Shown here: positions 36,226 to 47,999 of the stretch, in pieces
How positions within the stretch are numbered: the first letter of the stretch is position 1
How the letters are laid out: every line of letters starts with the position of its first letter
Origin: Parasponia andersonii
Taxonomy: Eukaryota > Streptophyta > Magnoliopsida > Rosales > Cannabaceae
NCBI GenBank assembly: GCA_002914805.1
Contig: JXTB01000033.1
Coordinates: 819,160 to 883,159 of the forward strand
Length of the DNA: 64,000 bases
Direction of reading: 5' to 3'
The notes under the pieces: generated by a model
What the model was told of the DNA's origin: nothing
The model's database searches: none
Seen by the model: the letters and a program-made list of their open reading frames with translations, nothing else
Translations under genes and position numbers: made by a program

Positions 36226-37080
36226 TTGCATCACCTCAGGCTCTCTACCTCACTCGCTCCCTCATTCTCTTTCGCTCATAGCTCACAGCACCTATTCTCT
36301 GCCTTACTCACTCCCTTTGTCTCTCATTCTCTCTCACTGCCTCAGTCTCTCTCGCTCACTCCCTCAAGGCTCAAATCAACAGACTCATAATGATTAACAC
36401 CATCATAGCCAGACTCATAGACTAACACCCTTATGGCCGCCAATTGTTGCTCACTCTTCTCTTTCGGCTCTTAGTCTCTCACCGCTAGATAGTAAGTCAT
36501 AATTTCCTCTTTTTATAGTTTGTCACACTTTGTTGTGATTATACTATTTCTGTATTTCTCTTTACTATTGTGACTTGTGATTATATTTAGTCTTTTTTTG
36601 TTACTCTGAATGTGATTATATATTTTATATAACTTTTTTATTATTTGTGAATATTATAATTGTATTGTGAATAAAAAACAGATAAAAAATTAGTTGTCTA
36701 ATTTTAACCAAAAAAAGAAAAAATTGAGATTTGTTATATGAAAAAATGGAATGATATATCACATATTGCTATGATATATTGCTATCCTTAATCAATCTAT
36801 TTAGTATCATAGTCTATTAGTGTGCGACATTGTGAGACTGTCTATAATTTTTAAAATTAAAAATCTCCTTGTCTATGACAATGTAGTTTATTTATTTGTT
36901 TATAATACTTTATTTATTTATTTGAGGTTTATGATGTAATCTTGGTATTAGAGTTTTTGAGAGATTGTTGAGTTATGTTGTCATTATTAATATAAGGTTA
37001 TGAAAAAGTAGCGGACACCTGTACTGAAAACCTCTAAAATTAAACCAAAAGAGCTAGTATAGAGAGAGAGACTACCTTCG
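36226..37080 (+). other. hAT leader and upstream region
   Basis: CT-rich stretch (CTCTCTCGCTCACTCCCTC-type runs, 36240-36480) matching the style of 34600-34740, followed by AT-rich sequence that may include leader introns. No coding region. Confidence 0.45.
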
Positions 37081-39226
37081 GTTCCTAAGAAAGGTTCTTC
37101 CATTTGGGAACATTTTATAAAAATTGAAGAGTTTGAGTCGGATGATCCTAGGTGTTTGTGCAATTATTGCAGAAATAATTATGTATGTGATACTAAAAAA
37201 ACATGGGACTAGTGGTTTATGGGATCACTATAAGCAAGCTTGTTAGGAAAGTCCATATAAGACTGAAGAGAAAAGTGTAAAAGACATTGTCCTTTGCACC
37301 TAAAAAAGAGGGAAAGAGTGTGAAATGAGTTTAGCGGTAGTGCAATATAACAAGAAGGCTTATAGGCAAGCAATTTCACGATATATTGTGTTAGATGAGT
37401 TACCATTTAGGTACGTTGAAGAGAAAAATTTGGGGAATTAATTAGAACACTACAACTAGATTTGAATTGGCTTCTTGAATGACCATTAATTGCTAAGGAT
37501 ATCATGAAGATGTATTATAAGGAGATTAATAAATTGAAAAATGTGATACAAAAGGAGAGAGTTTCTATAACTACGAATACTTGGACTTTAATTTAAAATA
37601 ATAACTATGTATTACTGCCTATTGGATAGATAAAGATTGGTGTTTGTAAAAAATAATCATTAACTTTTGCTAAATTATCGACCACAAAGGAGAAACTATT
37701 GGTAAGAAAGTAGAGACTTGTCTCAATAATTGGGACATTTGTAAATTATTCACCATTATGATTGACAATGCTGCTACCAATAATAAGGAAAATCAAGTAT
37801 TTTCAAAAGAAGTTCTTTACAAAGAAAGATGGTCTTATACTTAGTGGCAAGTTCTTACACTTGAGATGTTGTGCTCACATTATTAATTTGATAGCAAACG
37901 AGGAGTTGAAAGAAAGACATATATCAATTTCTAGCATTCAGAATGCGGTGAGGTTTGTTAGGTTATCACCTTCTAGGTTGAAAACAATTTAAAGAATATG
38001 TGAAAGAGGAGGGTATTGAGTATAAAAACCTCTAAAGAGGAGGGTATTGAGTGTAAAGGCCTTTTATGTTTAGATGTTCCAATTAGGTACAACTCTACCT
38101 TTTTGATATTGGATCATGCTTTGAAATTTCAAAAGGTATTTAAAACAATGGAATCTAATGCCAACTATATGAAATACTTTGAAAAATTTGACAAGGATGA
38201 GAATAAAAAGGACAGACCACCTAGTGAAAATGATTCGAAAAATATGAAGATTTTTGTGAAGTTTTTGGAGACTTTTTATGAGGTGACTATGAAGTTTAAT
38301 GGTTTATGTGACTTCATTGAGATTATTGGAATTTAAGAAGAGTTGTATAGTTTTGCATTTGATGAAGATGAAGATAGTTTATTGGTGAGAGGATATAGTC
38401 AAAATATGATGATTATTGAGGACAAATTAAAGATAATTCCAAATTCAATGAAGGCCTACTAAATGCTCTTGTTATTGACCCACGTTACAAATTTGTATAT
38501 TTAGACCATTATTTTAAAGCTTTTTATGATGCAAATACTTGCATTGAAATGGTAAAAAATGTTAAGGGAGCATTAAGCAAGTTGTTTGATTCTTAGATGA
38601 AATATTCTTTGGACTAATATCTTCTAATTCACAAGTTCCCGTGCAATAATCCCAATTTAGTAGATCTACAAGTATAGGTGGGAGACTTGGAGGAAAGGTG
38701 AAATAGTCGGATACATTCTTCATTTGTGAATTAGATGGAGAAAAGACAAAGAATGAGGTTGATAGATATATTTTTGAAGCTCCTGAGGATGTGATTGAGG
38801 GTGCCACTTATGAAGTGCTAACATGATGGGAAAATAATGAATGCAAGTTCCCGGTCTTAGCTCTCATTGCTCGTGATGTATTTGTAGTTTCAGTGACCAT
38901 CGTTTCTTCTGAGGCTAGATTTTCCATTGGTGGTCACGTCCTTGATCCTTTTAGGAGCTCTTTGAGTCCTAAAACAGTGGAGACCCATTGTTTTGAAGAA
39001 TTATATGGATGAGAAAAAAGTATTTGAGACATTGGAGAACCTTGAGATAGGTAATTTTCACTAATTTTATTTATTTGTGTTTCATAATATATGTTATTAT
39101 CACATTATGGTTGTAAACTTATATTTTTAATTAATAGTTTATTTTATGATATTAGAAATGTCTACTACTTCTACACCTAGTCCCTCGGCGAATATTGGAA
39201 ACCAAGATGATCCCCTATTTGTGTAA
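37081..39226 (+). pseudogene. hAT transposase (BED finger + hATC), broken
   Basis: Order matches plant Ac-type/ZBED transposases. A BED zinc finger comes first (SIWEHFIKIEEF, CLCNYCRNNYVCDTKK, then in another frame HGTSGLWDHYKQAC). Then come AISRYIVLDELPFRYVEEKN, VSITTNTWTLI, LHLRCCAHIINLIANEELKE, DVPIRYNSTFLILDHALKF and FVKFLETFYEVTMKFNG. The C-terminal hATC dimerisation domain is at about 38800-38990 (FPVLALIARDVF, VSSEARFSIGGHVLDPFRSSL). A last exon follows a donor at 39051 and an acceptor at 39155, ending near 39226. At least six stops and frame changes are visible. The TGA at 38824 replaces the first Trp of the family's LxWW, and a TAA after NTWTLI fits loss of a Gln. A 31-bp tandem duplication (38003-38064) lies in the middle. 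Non-functional. Confidence 0.8.
38003..38064. repeat. Two-copy tandem duplication, 31-bp unit
   Basis: Units 38003-38033 and 38034-38064 begin AAAGAGGAGGGTATTGAGT and differ at a few bases. It lies within the hAT transposase relic. Confidence 0.85.
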
Positions 39227-40330
39227 ATTGCAAGTATGTGAGAATGTAAGCATATGGATTAGTCAAAAGTATTTGAGACATCAAAATACTTGAGATATAT
39301 AATTTAGATTAAGTTTATTTAAATGTATTTCTTAATATATGTTACTATAGACTATGGACTATGGGTTATGGAGTGTGGACTTTTATATTTCTATGTTTAT
39401 GAGATTGTATGGAAGTTTATATTTTTATATTTATCATGTGATAAAAAAGAAAAGGTAAAAAAGTTTTTATACTTGTAACAGGTTAAAAGAAAAGAGATTC
39501 AAAATATTTGTTAGGAAAAATTATCTTGGTGGCATTATTTTCCAAATCTTAATCGTAATTTTAAATTCAAGTATTTATCAGTTTTTTGTACCTAATAATT
39601 AAGTCCAAAATCCAAAAGAGTCCAAATTTTTTTTTAAGAAAAAGATATGCATGATGTTTTAATTTCAAGAACAAGAAATGAAAATCAATAAAGCTATAAA
39701 GGTGGAAACTTCAGTTTTAAGATCATAATTTCAAATTGAAGAAGAGTCCAAGTTGGATAGGAGTCTTCCAAGTGTTTATGTGGATAAAGGAAACTTAAGA
39801 TTCAAAAGATAAGTAAGTGATTTTTTTAAATACGTTTTTAAATGAGAAATATGATTTAGGTTGATTATGAGATTAAAAACGTTTTGAGTTCAAAAAGTAT
39901 TTGAAGTAATAAGCGTACGTAATTTAATAGGATTTAGTATACTGCTGTCGAAACTCACAGATGCACTTCTATCATAATGATAGCATTTAAAACAAAAAAA
40001 AAAAACTAATTAAAATGTTTAAGACTCCTTAATTTTGATAAATTTTTCTACACATTTTTAAATCTTGAAAATCACTTTTTAATATTCCTTTTCATCCAAA
40101 TTAATTATCAGTTTGTTTTAAATGTTTTTTTTAATACAAATACATCTTGGGAATATAATTTATATATAGTTTTTGCATTCCATGTTTTATAGTTTTGGCT
40201 TTTGGTTTAAACGAGTTTAACATTGAATCTTTTGCAAAACCTGAGCTAGAGAAAGCTCACTGAAGAATAACTTAGTGAAGAATAACTTAGTAAAGATTTA
40301 GCCATTCATATCCATTATTTTGAAAAACTA
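39227..40330. other. Intergenic, no gene seen
   Basis: AT-rich sequence after the hAT relic. It may include the hAT 3' flank; no terminal repeat was found. Confidence 0.5.
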
Positions 40331-41156
40331 AAGGTCTGCTTGCCATTGTTTTTTGTTTTTTGTTTTCATAAATGAGAATAGAAAATATTTTATATTGTTT
40401 TCAAAAAACAAGGGCTTTTTGGAAAATATTTTCTAAAAATAAATTTTAAGAAAAAAAATTAGATGAATATAAAAATATCATATCTGTATTAAAAAAAATA
40501 TTTAGAGAGAAAAAATCAAAAGAGAATGACGAGAGATAAATTCAAAAAAAGGAATAAGGAGAGAAAGTCATAAGAAAAAATGTAATAAAATATAATAATG
40601 AGAGAAAGTCATAAGAGAGAATAAAGAAATAAAAAGTATTGAGAAAGCTAGAAGAGAGAAAAACTAATAAAAACACATAAGAGAGAGAAAATAATAAGAA
40701 TATATGGGGAGAGAGAATAAAGATATAGAAATTCATAAAAATAAAATAAAATATCAACAGAGAATAAGAGAGATAATGTGATTAAAAAATGAAGGGATAA
40801 AAAATGAAAGAGAAAGTAATGAAATTAAATGAGATGAGAGAACGAGGAGAGAAAAAATGACGAGAGAGAATGAGAAGAGAAAAAGTGATGAAAAAAAAAA
40901 TTAAGAGAGAATGTGTATAAGAAAGTCATGTGAAAGAATTAGTTTCTTTTTTAAGAGAAAAAAATTTAAAAAAAAAAAAAACACTTTAAAACAACATTTT
41001 ATTATTTTCTGAATTTTCTATTTTCTTTAAATCTGTTTTTAAAAATTGTTCTCAAAGAACAATACCAAATACTTTTATTTGTACTCAGAAAACAGTTTTC
41101 TATTTTTTAAAAACAAAAAATTATATTTTAGTTATGATGCCAAACAACCCCTAAAT
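40331..41156. mobile_element. MITE-like repeat with GA-rich interior
   Basis: The left end GGTCTGCTTGCCATTGTTTT and the complement of the right end (GGGTTGTTTGGCATCATAAC) resemble each other and the GGGxTGTTTGGxA ends common in plant hAT-related MITEs. CTAAA lies at both edges. Inner arms (GAGAATAGAAAAT versus the complement of ATTTTCTATTTTC) extend the inversion. The interior (about 40500-40930) is almost pure purine on the + strand. No coding capacity. Confidence 0.5.
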
Positions 41157-42369
41157 CTCTGTAGGATCTCAAGTTTTCTTTGACTCACCATTATATCTTA
41201 GAGATACTGCTTGATGCAAGAAGGGAGTCCCTGAGTACATGAAAGAAGAAGTGCATGATTCGTTTTCATTTTTCATTTGTTCCATTTTAATAGTACTTCA
41301 TTTGAGAAGGTAGTTCTTATCATATAAATTTATGATCATTTTTTCCCACATGATGCATTTATGTGAATTTTTTCTGTAGTTTTATCATTTTTGTGTATAT
41401 TTTGTGGTCACGTTCTAAATTTAAAACTTGCATATGCAAAATATTTATATCACATGCACATTTTATTATTCCTTGTGATTTTCTATATAGCACTATAGTT
41501 TAGTCAATTGTTAATATTGCTATAGATTATTTTTTAGAATAATGCTTGAAATCTCACTTATTATGTCATTTTTTCAATAGATATCACCTTATGTGATAAA
41601 TAATTTGTCAGCATTTAATTAGTAAATAATACTAAATAGATATATTTATAGGCGTCTCTTTTCTCTTTTTCTCTCCTCTCTTCCTTTTTTTTTTCTTCTA
41701 ACTCACGAAAGTCTTTCTTCTTCTACTTCTTCTAACTTGTTGGAAAGGGAGATCTTTTGAATCTTTCTCTCCGATAAGGTTTCATATTTTTTTTCATTGT
41801 GTCTTAGAAAAATCCTTCCATTTGAGAAGATATAATTCTACTCAAATTTATATTTGTGGTGGTTCTGATTCACTCAAAGCTTAATTTATGATGCTTTTGG
41901 GTTTTTGTTTTTGTTTCTACTGATTTAGTCCACTTAGAATTAGATCTATAATAGTTTTGGATAGATGTTATATTTTTTATGCTTGTAGTATAGTTACCAT
42001 TCACATCTGTAAACTTCTAACTCAAATCTAGATAGTTTGCATAATGTTATTAGGCTCAAATGGTTTTTGAATTCGAAGCAAGAAATACCAATAACTAGAA
42101 GAGGGTCATAATGAGCCAATAGAAATAAAAAATTATATTGCAGTGTACAATTAGTAGTGATACATATGTGACCTCTCCTTCAAAGTTGATTTCGAAAGGA
42201 TCTTATGGCACAAATTTCTCTATTGATTTCAATTTGTTTCTTATGGATGTCTGTATACAAATGCTCTTTGATGAGTATTATACTTATTACGACTCAAACT
42301 CTGAGCTAGTGGTAGAAAGAGAATTTCACGAAGAGAAATTCAATAGTTATTTTTGAAATATTTATAAAA
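41157..42369. other. Intergenic, no gene seen
   Basis: AT-rich sequence. A 72-codon frame at 42138-42356 has mixed residue content (DVCIQMLFDEYYTYY) but matches nothing I know and has no supporting exon structure. Left unassigned. Confidence 0.45.
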
Positions 42370-44400
42370 ATAGTTTTAAAAGAAAATTTTCTACAATTTT
42401 CTGATCACCGTGAGACGTAAATTGAAAATAAAATTTATTAAACAAACCAAGCATCATTATCAGTACTCTTAAATTTTAATACAAGCCAAAACAAATAAAT
42501 AGAATTTATTTTACCTAGTTATCAATTCCTAGTAAGGTAACCAGCTCATTACAACTCTGCTCCTGCATTCCTAAGGTCACATTAAGTACTACCTGAGAGT
42601 ACAAAAGTAAAGGGTAAGCATTCACATGCTCAGTAAGAATTCTTATCTTTTTGAATGGATATAATTTCTCAAACCTGCATGGTTAATACCTTTAAATCCA
42701 TTTATAAATTAAGTTTATAAATAATTAATATCCTGAATATCACATTTTCAAAATCAAAACCAAAACCAAAACCACATCATTATATATATCATACATCAAC
42801 AAGGTATAAGAGTGAGCTCTTATCCTTCTATCACAACTCTGTAATACTTCTGTAGTATAGGTACCCAACATCCTGACACTGCCCGTAAGTCTATGAGCAA
42901 AAACCTTTGCAAAAGCTTATGTCTCTTACCTCGCACTACAGCGACTCACCAACGATCTAAAATACCGAGATGTAATAATGGAACTCAAGTGTGTGATCCT
43001 ATGGTATGTATAACACAAAATAGTTCACAATAACCATGTATCCAAAAATCAAATCATGCTTTAAAATCCCACTTGGATATTATTCTAGAATTTATTGTAA
43101 TATAGATAGCGCACCGCTATTTTACCCCATAATCATAGTATAAACATAAGTATAAAAATCCACACAGCCTAATACTACTATAATCCAATAATTTTCAACA
43201 ATTTCTAAAATCAACATAAAATCACGATTTTTCAAAAAAGTTTTAATGCGATTATAAATCAAAACAAAGATAAAATCAGGTAATCAAACTCTGCCTTGTT
43301 ATAGTAGTAATACCCAGCTAATGACGTTCGAAGAATCTCTCGTTGGTTACTTCAATGTTTGAACGGTCGTTTCGGGATCTTGGTAAATCCATTTAGAAAA
43401 ATGACTTTTCCACCGGAGTCCCAAATGGAGAAACGGAGATTACCACTAAATTCAGAGCACTCAAAAATTCTATATTAGACATACACTTTGTTAAAACTTG
43501 GTCCTAGTGCGGGACCCGGCCTATGGCACTCAAAACGGCACTATTCACGAGCCACGAATCTCGATTTTTGTGTTATTTCAACATTGGTCTCTCAACCTTA
43601 CTAAGTCTAAATTCGAAGTCAGAACTCAATTTCGAAATCCCGAGTATTAAATGGACTTCAAAATCCGAAACTTACATAAATACCATTTTTTGAAAATATT
43701 TAGAAAAATATCCTCTTTTCTATTTGAAAATTACCATACTTTTGGATATCTTTTTATTTCTACAAACCGTAATTATTCATGAATTTTACCCCTCTTTCAC
43801 CTTATATAATTACCTCGAGTATAATAATTACCTAACGAAATAATTATAAAAAATTATTTTTTACAAACTTTAAAACGGCTAAAATAATGAAAATCTTACC
43901 ACTGACGAGTTAATGGTCAAGAATGGTCAAAAAATGATGGTGACGATGAAACGAGTCCAACGATGCTAGCGGTATTGCAAAAAAGACGTCCGATAGAGCT
44001 CTAGTGGCCAAAAATATCCAAAGTAGCCGAAATCTTAAAAAACCTGGCCTATTTCCCAACATCCGACGATGAAATCAAGTTGATATGACTGGCGTTGGTT
44101 TGTCGGCGGCTGGCAGTGGGTGTGGGTCAGTGCGTCAAGCCAACAGAGGCATCGTACGATGGCGAGCTCGGTCGGCAGAAGCTTCCCTCTCTCCTTTTCT
44201 CTCAAGCCCTCAATGTGAGAAGGAGCTCTTCTCTGGGGTTTTTTTTGCAATTATTTAATAATATAGTACCCATTTTAATAATCTGGATATTTTAATTAAT
44301 ATAATCAAAAAATTAAAATTACAAGAATGCCACTCTCCCTTAGATTTACTATTTTGCCCTCTTACAAATTGGAATTTTATGGTACTTTCTTTCTATTATT
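42370..44400 (-). mobile_element. LTR-like repeat, copy 2 (unclassified)
   Basis: Diverged partner of 1310-3115 in the same orientation, with landmarks in the same order and a similar GC-rich block near the right end (about 43960-44190). Overlapping frames at 44035-44295 on both strands arise from that block and are not genes. No polyprotein flanks it. Boundaries approximate. Old and broken. Confidence 0.45.
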
Positions 44401-44988
44401 GATGAAATCAATTTTTTTCCTTCTAAAAAAGGATTGATGAAAATTACTGAACTAATTAGTGGTAAATAATTTACCAATTTAATTTTAAAATATCACCTGT
44501 TACTTTAGATGCTACTAAGGAAGGGTTATATTTGCACCCACAGGTGGTATAAATTTCTTTCAAAAAATTTATTACATATTTATCTTTAAATGAAATAGCT
44601 AAAATATATATACAATTATATATCATTTCAATTAAACTTTTGATAATTCATTTTTCAATAATCACACTCCATCTAATTACAATTAAAATCATTAAACTTT
44701 CCCTAAACATCATCTATATGAAAATACACAAAAATTCATCCAAATTTTTGCAATACATTGTTTTTTATTAGAAAATAAAAATAGAAATAATGAAATCAAA
44801 GAATTGCTTTTCATTTTGCTAAAAAGAAAAATGAAGCATTTTCTCTCATTATACTCAACCTATTACTTTATAAATTCTGGCAGGCAAATTGGGCCAAATT
44901 TTTTTACTCCATGTTTTTCTGATGCTACTTTAATCATTCATCGTAAGAGTAATTAAATAATAAATACAAAAACATGACTAGTTCCTCG

Positions 44989-44990
<2 letters not shown>

Positions 44991-45034
<44 letters not shown>
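44991..45034. repeat. (AT)n microsatellite, 44 bp
   Basis: Uninterrupted AT dinucleotide run. Confidence 0.95.
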
Positions 45035-45042
<8 letters not shown>

Positions 45043-45286
45043 ATCGATAGAGACAGAAATGGTATACAACCAAAGCAGTTGTGTGTTTTAAAAAAATTTA
45101 TTATGCAGACTAAACAACTAAACTGACCGTGTGTTAACAGTATCTCAACTCCACTCCATTATTCGCTCTTTTAGTATATATATATTTCATAAAATCCGGC
45201 CTCCAACATGGATAGTAGTCCTTGTATCATAAAAAGAAAAGAAAAGTTTTCAAAAGCAACCATATCAATCCACTATAACACAGTAT

Positions 45287-45372
45287 AATAGACTCCTAAA
45301 CTTAACTAATTGAATAACAAGTCATGAGGAATAGACTCCTAAACTTAACTGACTTAATAATAAATCATGAGG
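45287..45372. repeat. Two-copy tandem duplication, 43-bp unit
   Basis: Units 45287-45329 and 45330-45372 begin AATAGACTCCTAAACTTAACT and end CATGAGG, differing at several bases. Confidence 0.85.
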
Positions 45373-46720
45373 AATGAGGTGGAGCACATTTTCATCCCGT
45401 TTTCTCCTATTTAGTCTACTAAGGGTTAATTTGTTATCTTTCTTTTTCCTATTTAGTAATTTCATTGTAGAAGGCGCACATTTATGGTTGAGGTGGGGTA
45501 TTAAAATTGATAAGTGAATATTAATAAAATTACTGTGGTGCACAATATATGTGATGCCTATTTTAAGAATAACAAAGAGTGTTTATAGTATAAATACTTT
45601 TTTTTTATTTTTTTATTGGATTTTAGATCAAGGGGTGTCTTTATGCAAACGGGATGAAAAATATGACTCCATTACTATAAAAAATGTGAGATAATAAGTG
45701 AGATCTCTTGTACTATCCTATTTTTAATTGACACTCAGACACATTTGTAGTGCTTATCTGAAAGCATAAAATTACGCTTTAATCAAGGAAAAAAATTAAT
45801 TGAGTAAAAAAAACATAATTATTCCTATTACTTACCGTATTTTCGATAGGACTGAGATTTTAGCTTTAGCTGTTGCACAGGGTGTATTCTAATCTTAATA
45901 AAAAGGCTGTATATGCTATAATTAAGCCATTGACCTTAGCACAATGCATGAACTATGAATTCGAAAATTTCAAGAAATTAATTAAATTCGAAGCCCAAAA
46001 TATTAAATTTTGAGGTCGATTCAATATTCAACATGGTCTTCACGTGCGGCTGAGTTGAAATATGTTTGTAAGTATCTTGCAATTGTTTCCGTATTAATTA
46101 ATTCTTAGCCTCCGTCAAACATATACGGATTTCTGATTTTCTTAATTAACAATCCCTTGAGTTGAACAATCAGGACAGAAGGGCCTAAGAAGCGACAAGA
46201 CAACGACTGTGTATCGTTTATATATTTCTCGTTTAAACGAAAAAATTGATTAGAAGACATTTTTCACTGTTTCGATAAAATTACCGTTTAACTTTTTCTC
46301 ATAAGCCGATTATTTATCGTTAAAAAAGAAATGTAAGCATACTTCCCACGAGCTTAACTGAGTTTACGGACCTCTATTATATAATGTGTACATATACACG
46401 CAATATCTTAAGGTACTCAAATTACTTATATAGGTGTAATCTAGTTACCCTATTTGAATTTTTCATTCAAGTAAATTATATTGAAGTACTTGAGATTTGC
46501 TACTAGGCGTGCCAAATCGAATAATATTTTTATGATAAGATATTGAATAATATTACTCTTATTAAAAAAACTTGATTTATGAAGACTGAAATATAGGACA
46601 CTGGGGTCTAATTAAAGTTAACCTCACCAAATTTTTTTCCATGTTTTCTTTCGACAAGATTTTTTTTTCCATATTTTGTCCATATATAATTAGAGAATAA
46701 AGAGTTTATGCGCCTTATAG

Positions 46721-46810
46721 AACACGGTACCATAAGAATCTTAGTATATATGTTTAATAGGGAAAAACACGGTACCATAAGAATCTTAGTATATATGTTT
46801 AATAGGGAAA
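46721..46810. repeat. Exact two-copy tandem duplication, 45-bp unit
   Basis: Units 46721-46765 and 46766-46810 read identically, beginning AACACGGTACCATAAGAATC; three more bases of a third unit follow. Confidence 0.9.
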
Positions 46811-46999
46811 AACTTAATCGGAGTCACGCACCACTGTTTTGACGGTAAATGCTAATTTTATTTTTCTATCTATTATATTTGTTGAGTAAGAAAACCAATT
46901 GTTTACCATTTCAGAAGATTAGCTGTAAAATAGAAAATTCATTCATGATAATCAAGAAACTATATTACAATAATCAATCCAATGCTTTTACACAATACT

Positions 47000-47030
<31 letters not shown>

Positions 47031-47033
<3 letters not shown>

Positions 47034-47253
47034 TATTTTTTTTAACATATGTTTAGGTTTTTTTTTTTAATTGTTGGATCATCATTTAATAGTGATCCAA
47101 TAGATATAATAAGATGCATAAAAAGACGTGCATTATTAATGTTATTTTTCTCTTTTATTTTTTACTATAAAAAAATATGCATAATAAATTTTCATTGGTA
47201 AAAATGATACCTATATATAAGTAAAAAAAAAAAAAAATCTTCTGGATTAATGC
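47031..47253 (-). mobile_element. TA-tract MITE family, copy C (reversed)
   Basis: On the minus strand it starts GGCATTAATCCAGAAGATT and shows the family core and AATTTATTATGCATA-like segment, ending near AAAAATATCT beside a (TA)n run. The last 15 or so bases of the usual right end are not visible. (TA)n lies on the left side and TA-rich sequence on the right. Confidence 0.65.
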
Positions 47254-47461
47254 CTATATATATTTCTATAAGATAATAAATAAATATATATATATATATA
47301 TATTTATACAATGATTATTCTAAACGACTAAAGAAAAGAAAAATCCATTGAAAAAACAAAAAAGAAAAAAACATTAAAGAAGAAAAATGAAAAAGAAAAA
47401 AAGAAAAAACACTAAAGAAAAAAAAATGAAAAGTCATATTTAATTTGTTGCAATTTATTAT
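47254..47461. other. Short spacer, A-rich
   Basis: A-rich tracts with AAAGAAAAA-type repeats between copy C and the Ty3/gypsy element. Nothing else seen. Confidence 0.5.
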
Positions 47462-47932
47462 TGTTGCATAGTTTTTTGACCATCATAAATAGTTGACTTG
47501 TCTAATCCCTAAAAAGATAACTAGTTAATTAAAGAGGAAATAATTAATCATTATTATGTAGTCACTTAATCTCAATATTATATTGTATTTTATTATGTAG
47601 TTTCTTATTCGCAAAATTGAGAAACCTAAAGCCACTCTCACCTATATAAAGGAGGTTCAGTCTCATAATTTTTTATTTCACAGTCATCTTACAATCACTT
47701 CACTATACACTCTCTTTTGTAATTTTCTTTTTACTCTCACCTTGAGACTTAGAGAAACCCTTGTAATTTTCAAAAAAATAGTGAAGAACAGTAAACGTAT
47801 ACTCCTCTTTTTTGGGGCTGAACCACTATAAAATTTTTGTCTCTTTATTTGCTTTGTTTTATATACTCTTTTCACACATAAAGCACATCTTACAATTTCT
47901 TAAATTTATTGTTGACAAAATCTCCGTCAATA
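47462..47932 (+). repeat. 5' LTR of Tat-type element
   Basis: About 471 bp, starting TGTTGCATAG and ending CAATA. A TATATAAA box is at 47643-47650. A candidate primer-binding site (TGGTGCTAGAAAG) starts at about 47935; I could not assign the tRNA. Confidence 0.85.
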
Positions 47933-47999
47933 ATTGGTGCTAGAAAGAAAGGTATTCCAGTAAAGAGTTTATCATTCACGTTCATTCAATAATGATAAA

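Larger units (their letters stand above)
34330..39226 (+). mobile_element. Decayed hAT DNA transposon, interrupted by an insertion
   Basis: The left part (34330-34750) has CGGGT/ACCCG-type motifs (TTTCGGGTAAAATCCGACCC, TTTCGGGTAGAG) common near hAT ends, then a CT-rich leader. That leader resumes at 36226, interrupted by a 1.47-kb insertion at 34751-36225. A hAT transposase relic follows (37081-39226). Terminal inverted repeats and the 8-bp target duplication were not identified, and no matching CGGGT-rich right end was found, so the right end is probably lost. Left limit approximate. Confidence 0.6.
44401..47030. other. Intergenic with tandem duplications and (TA)n tracts
   Basis: No gene recognised. 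Holds (TA)n at 44991-45034, a 43-bp duplication at 45287-45372, a 45-bp duplication at 46721-46810 and (TA)n at about 47003-47031. Short frames are composition-driven. Confidence 0.5.
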
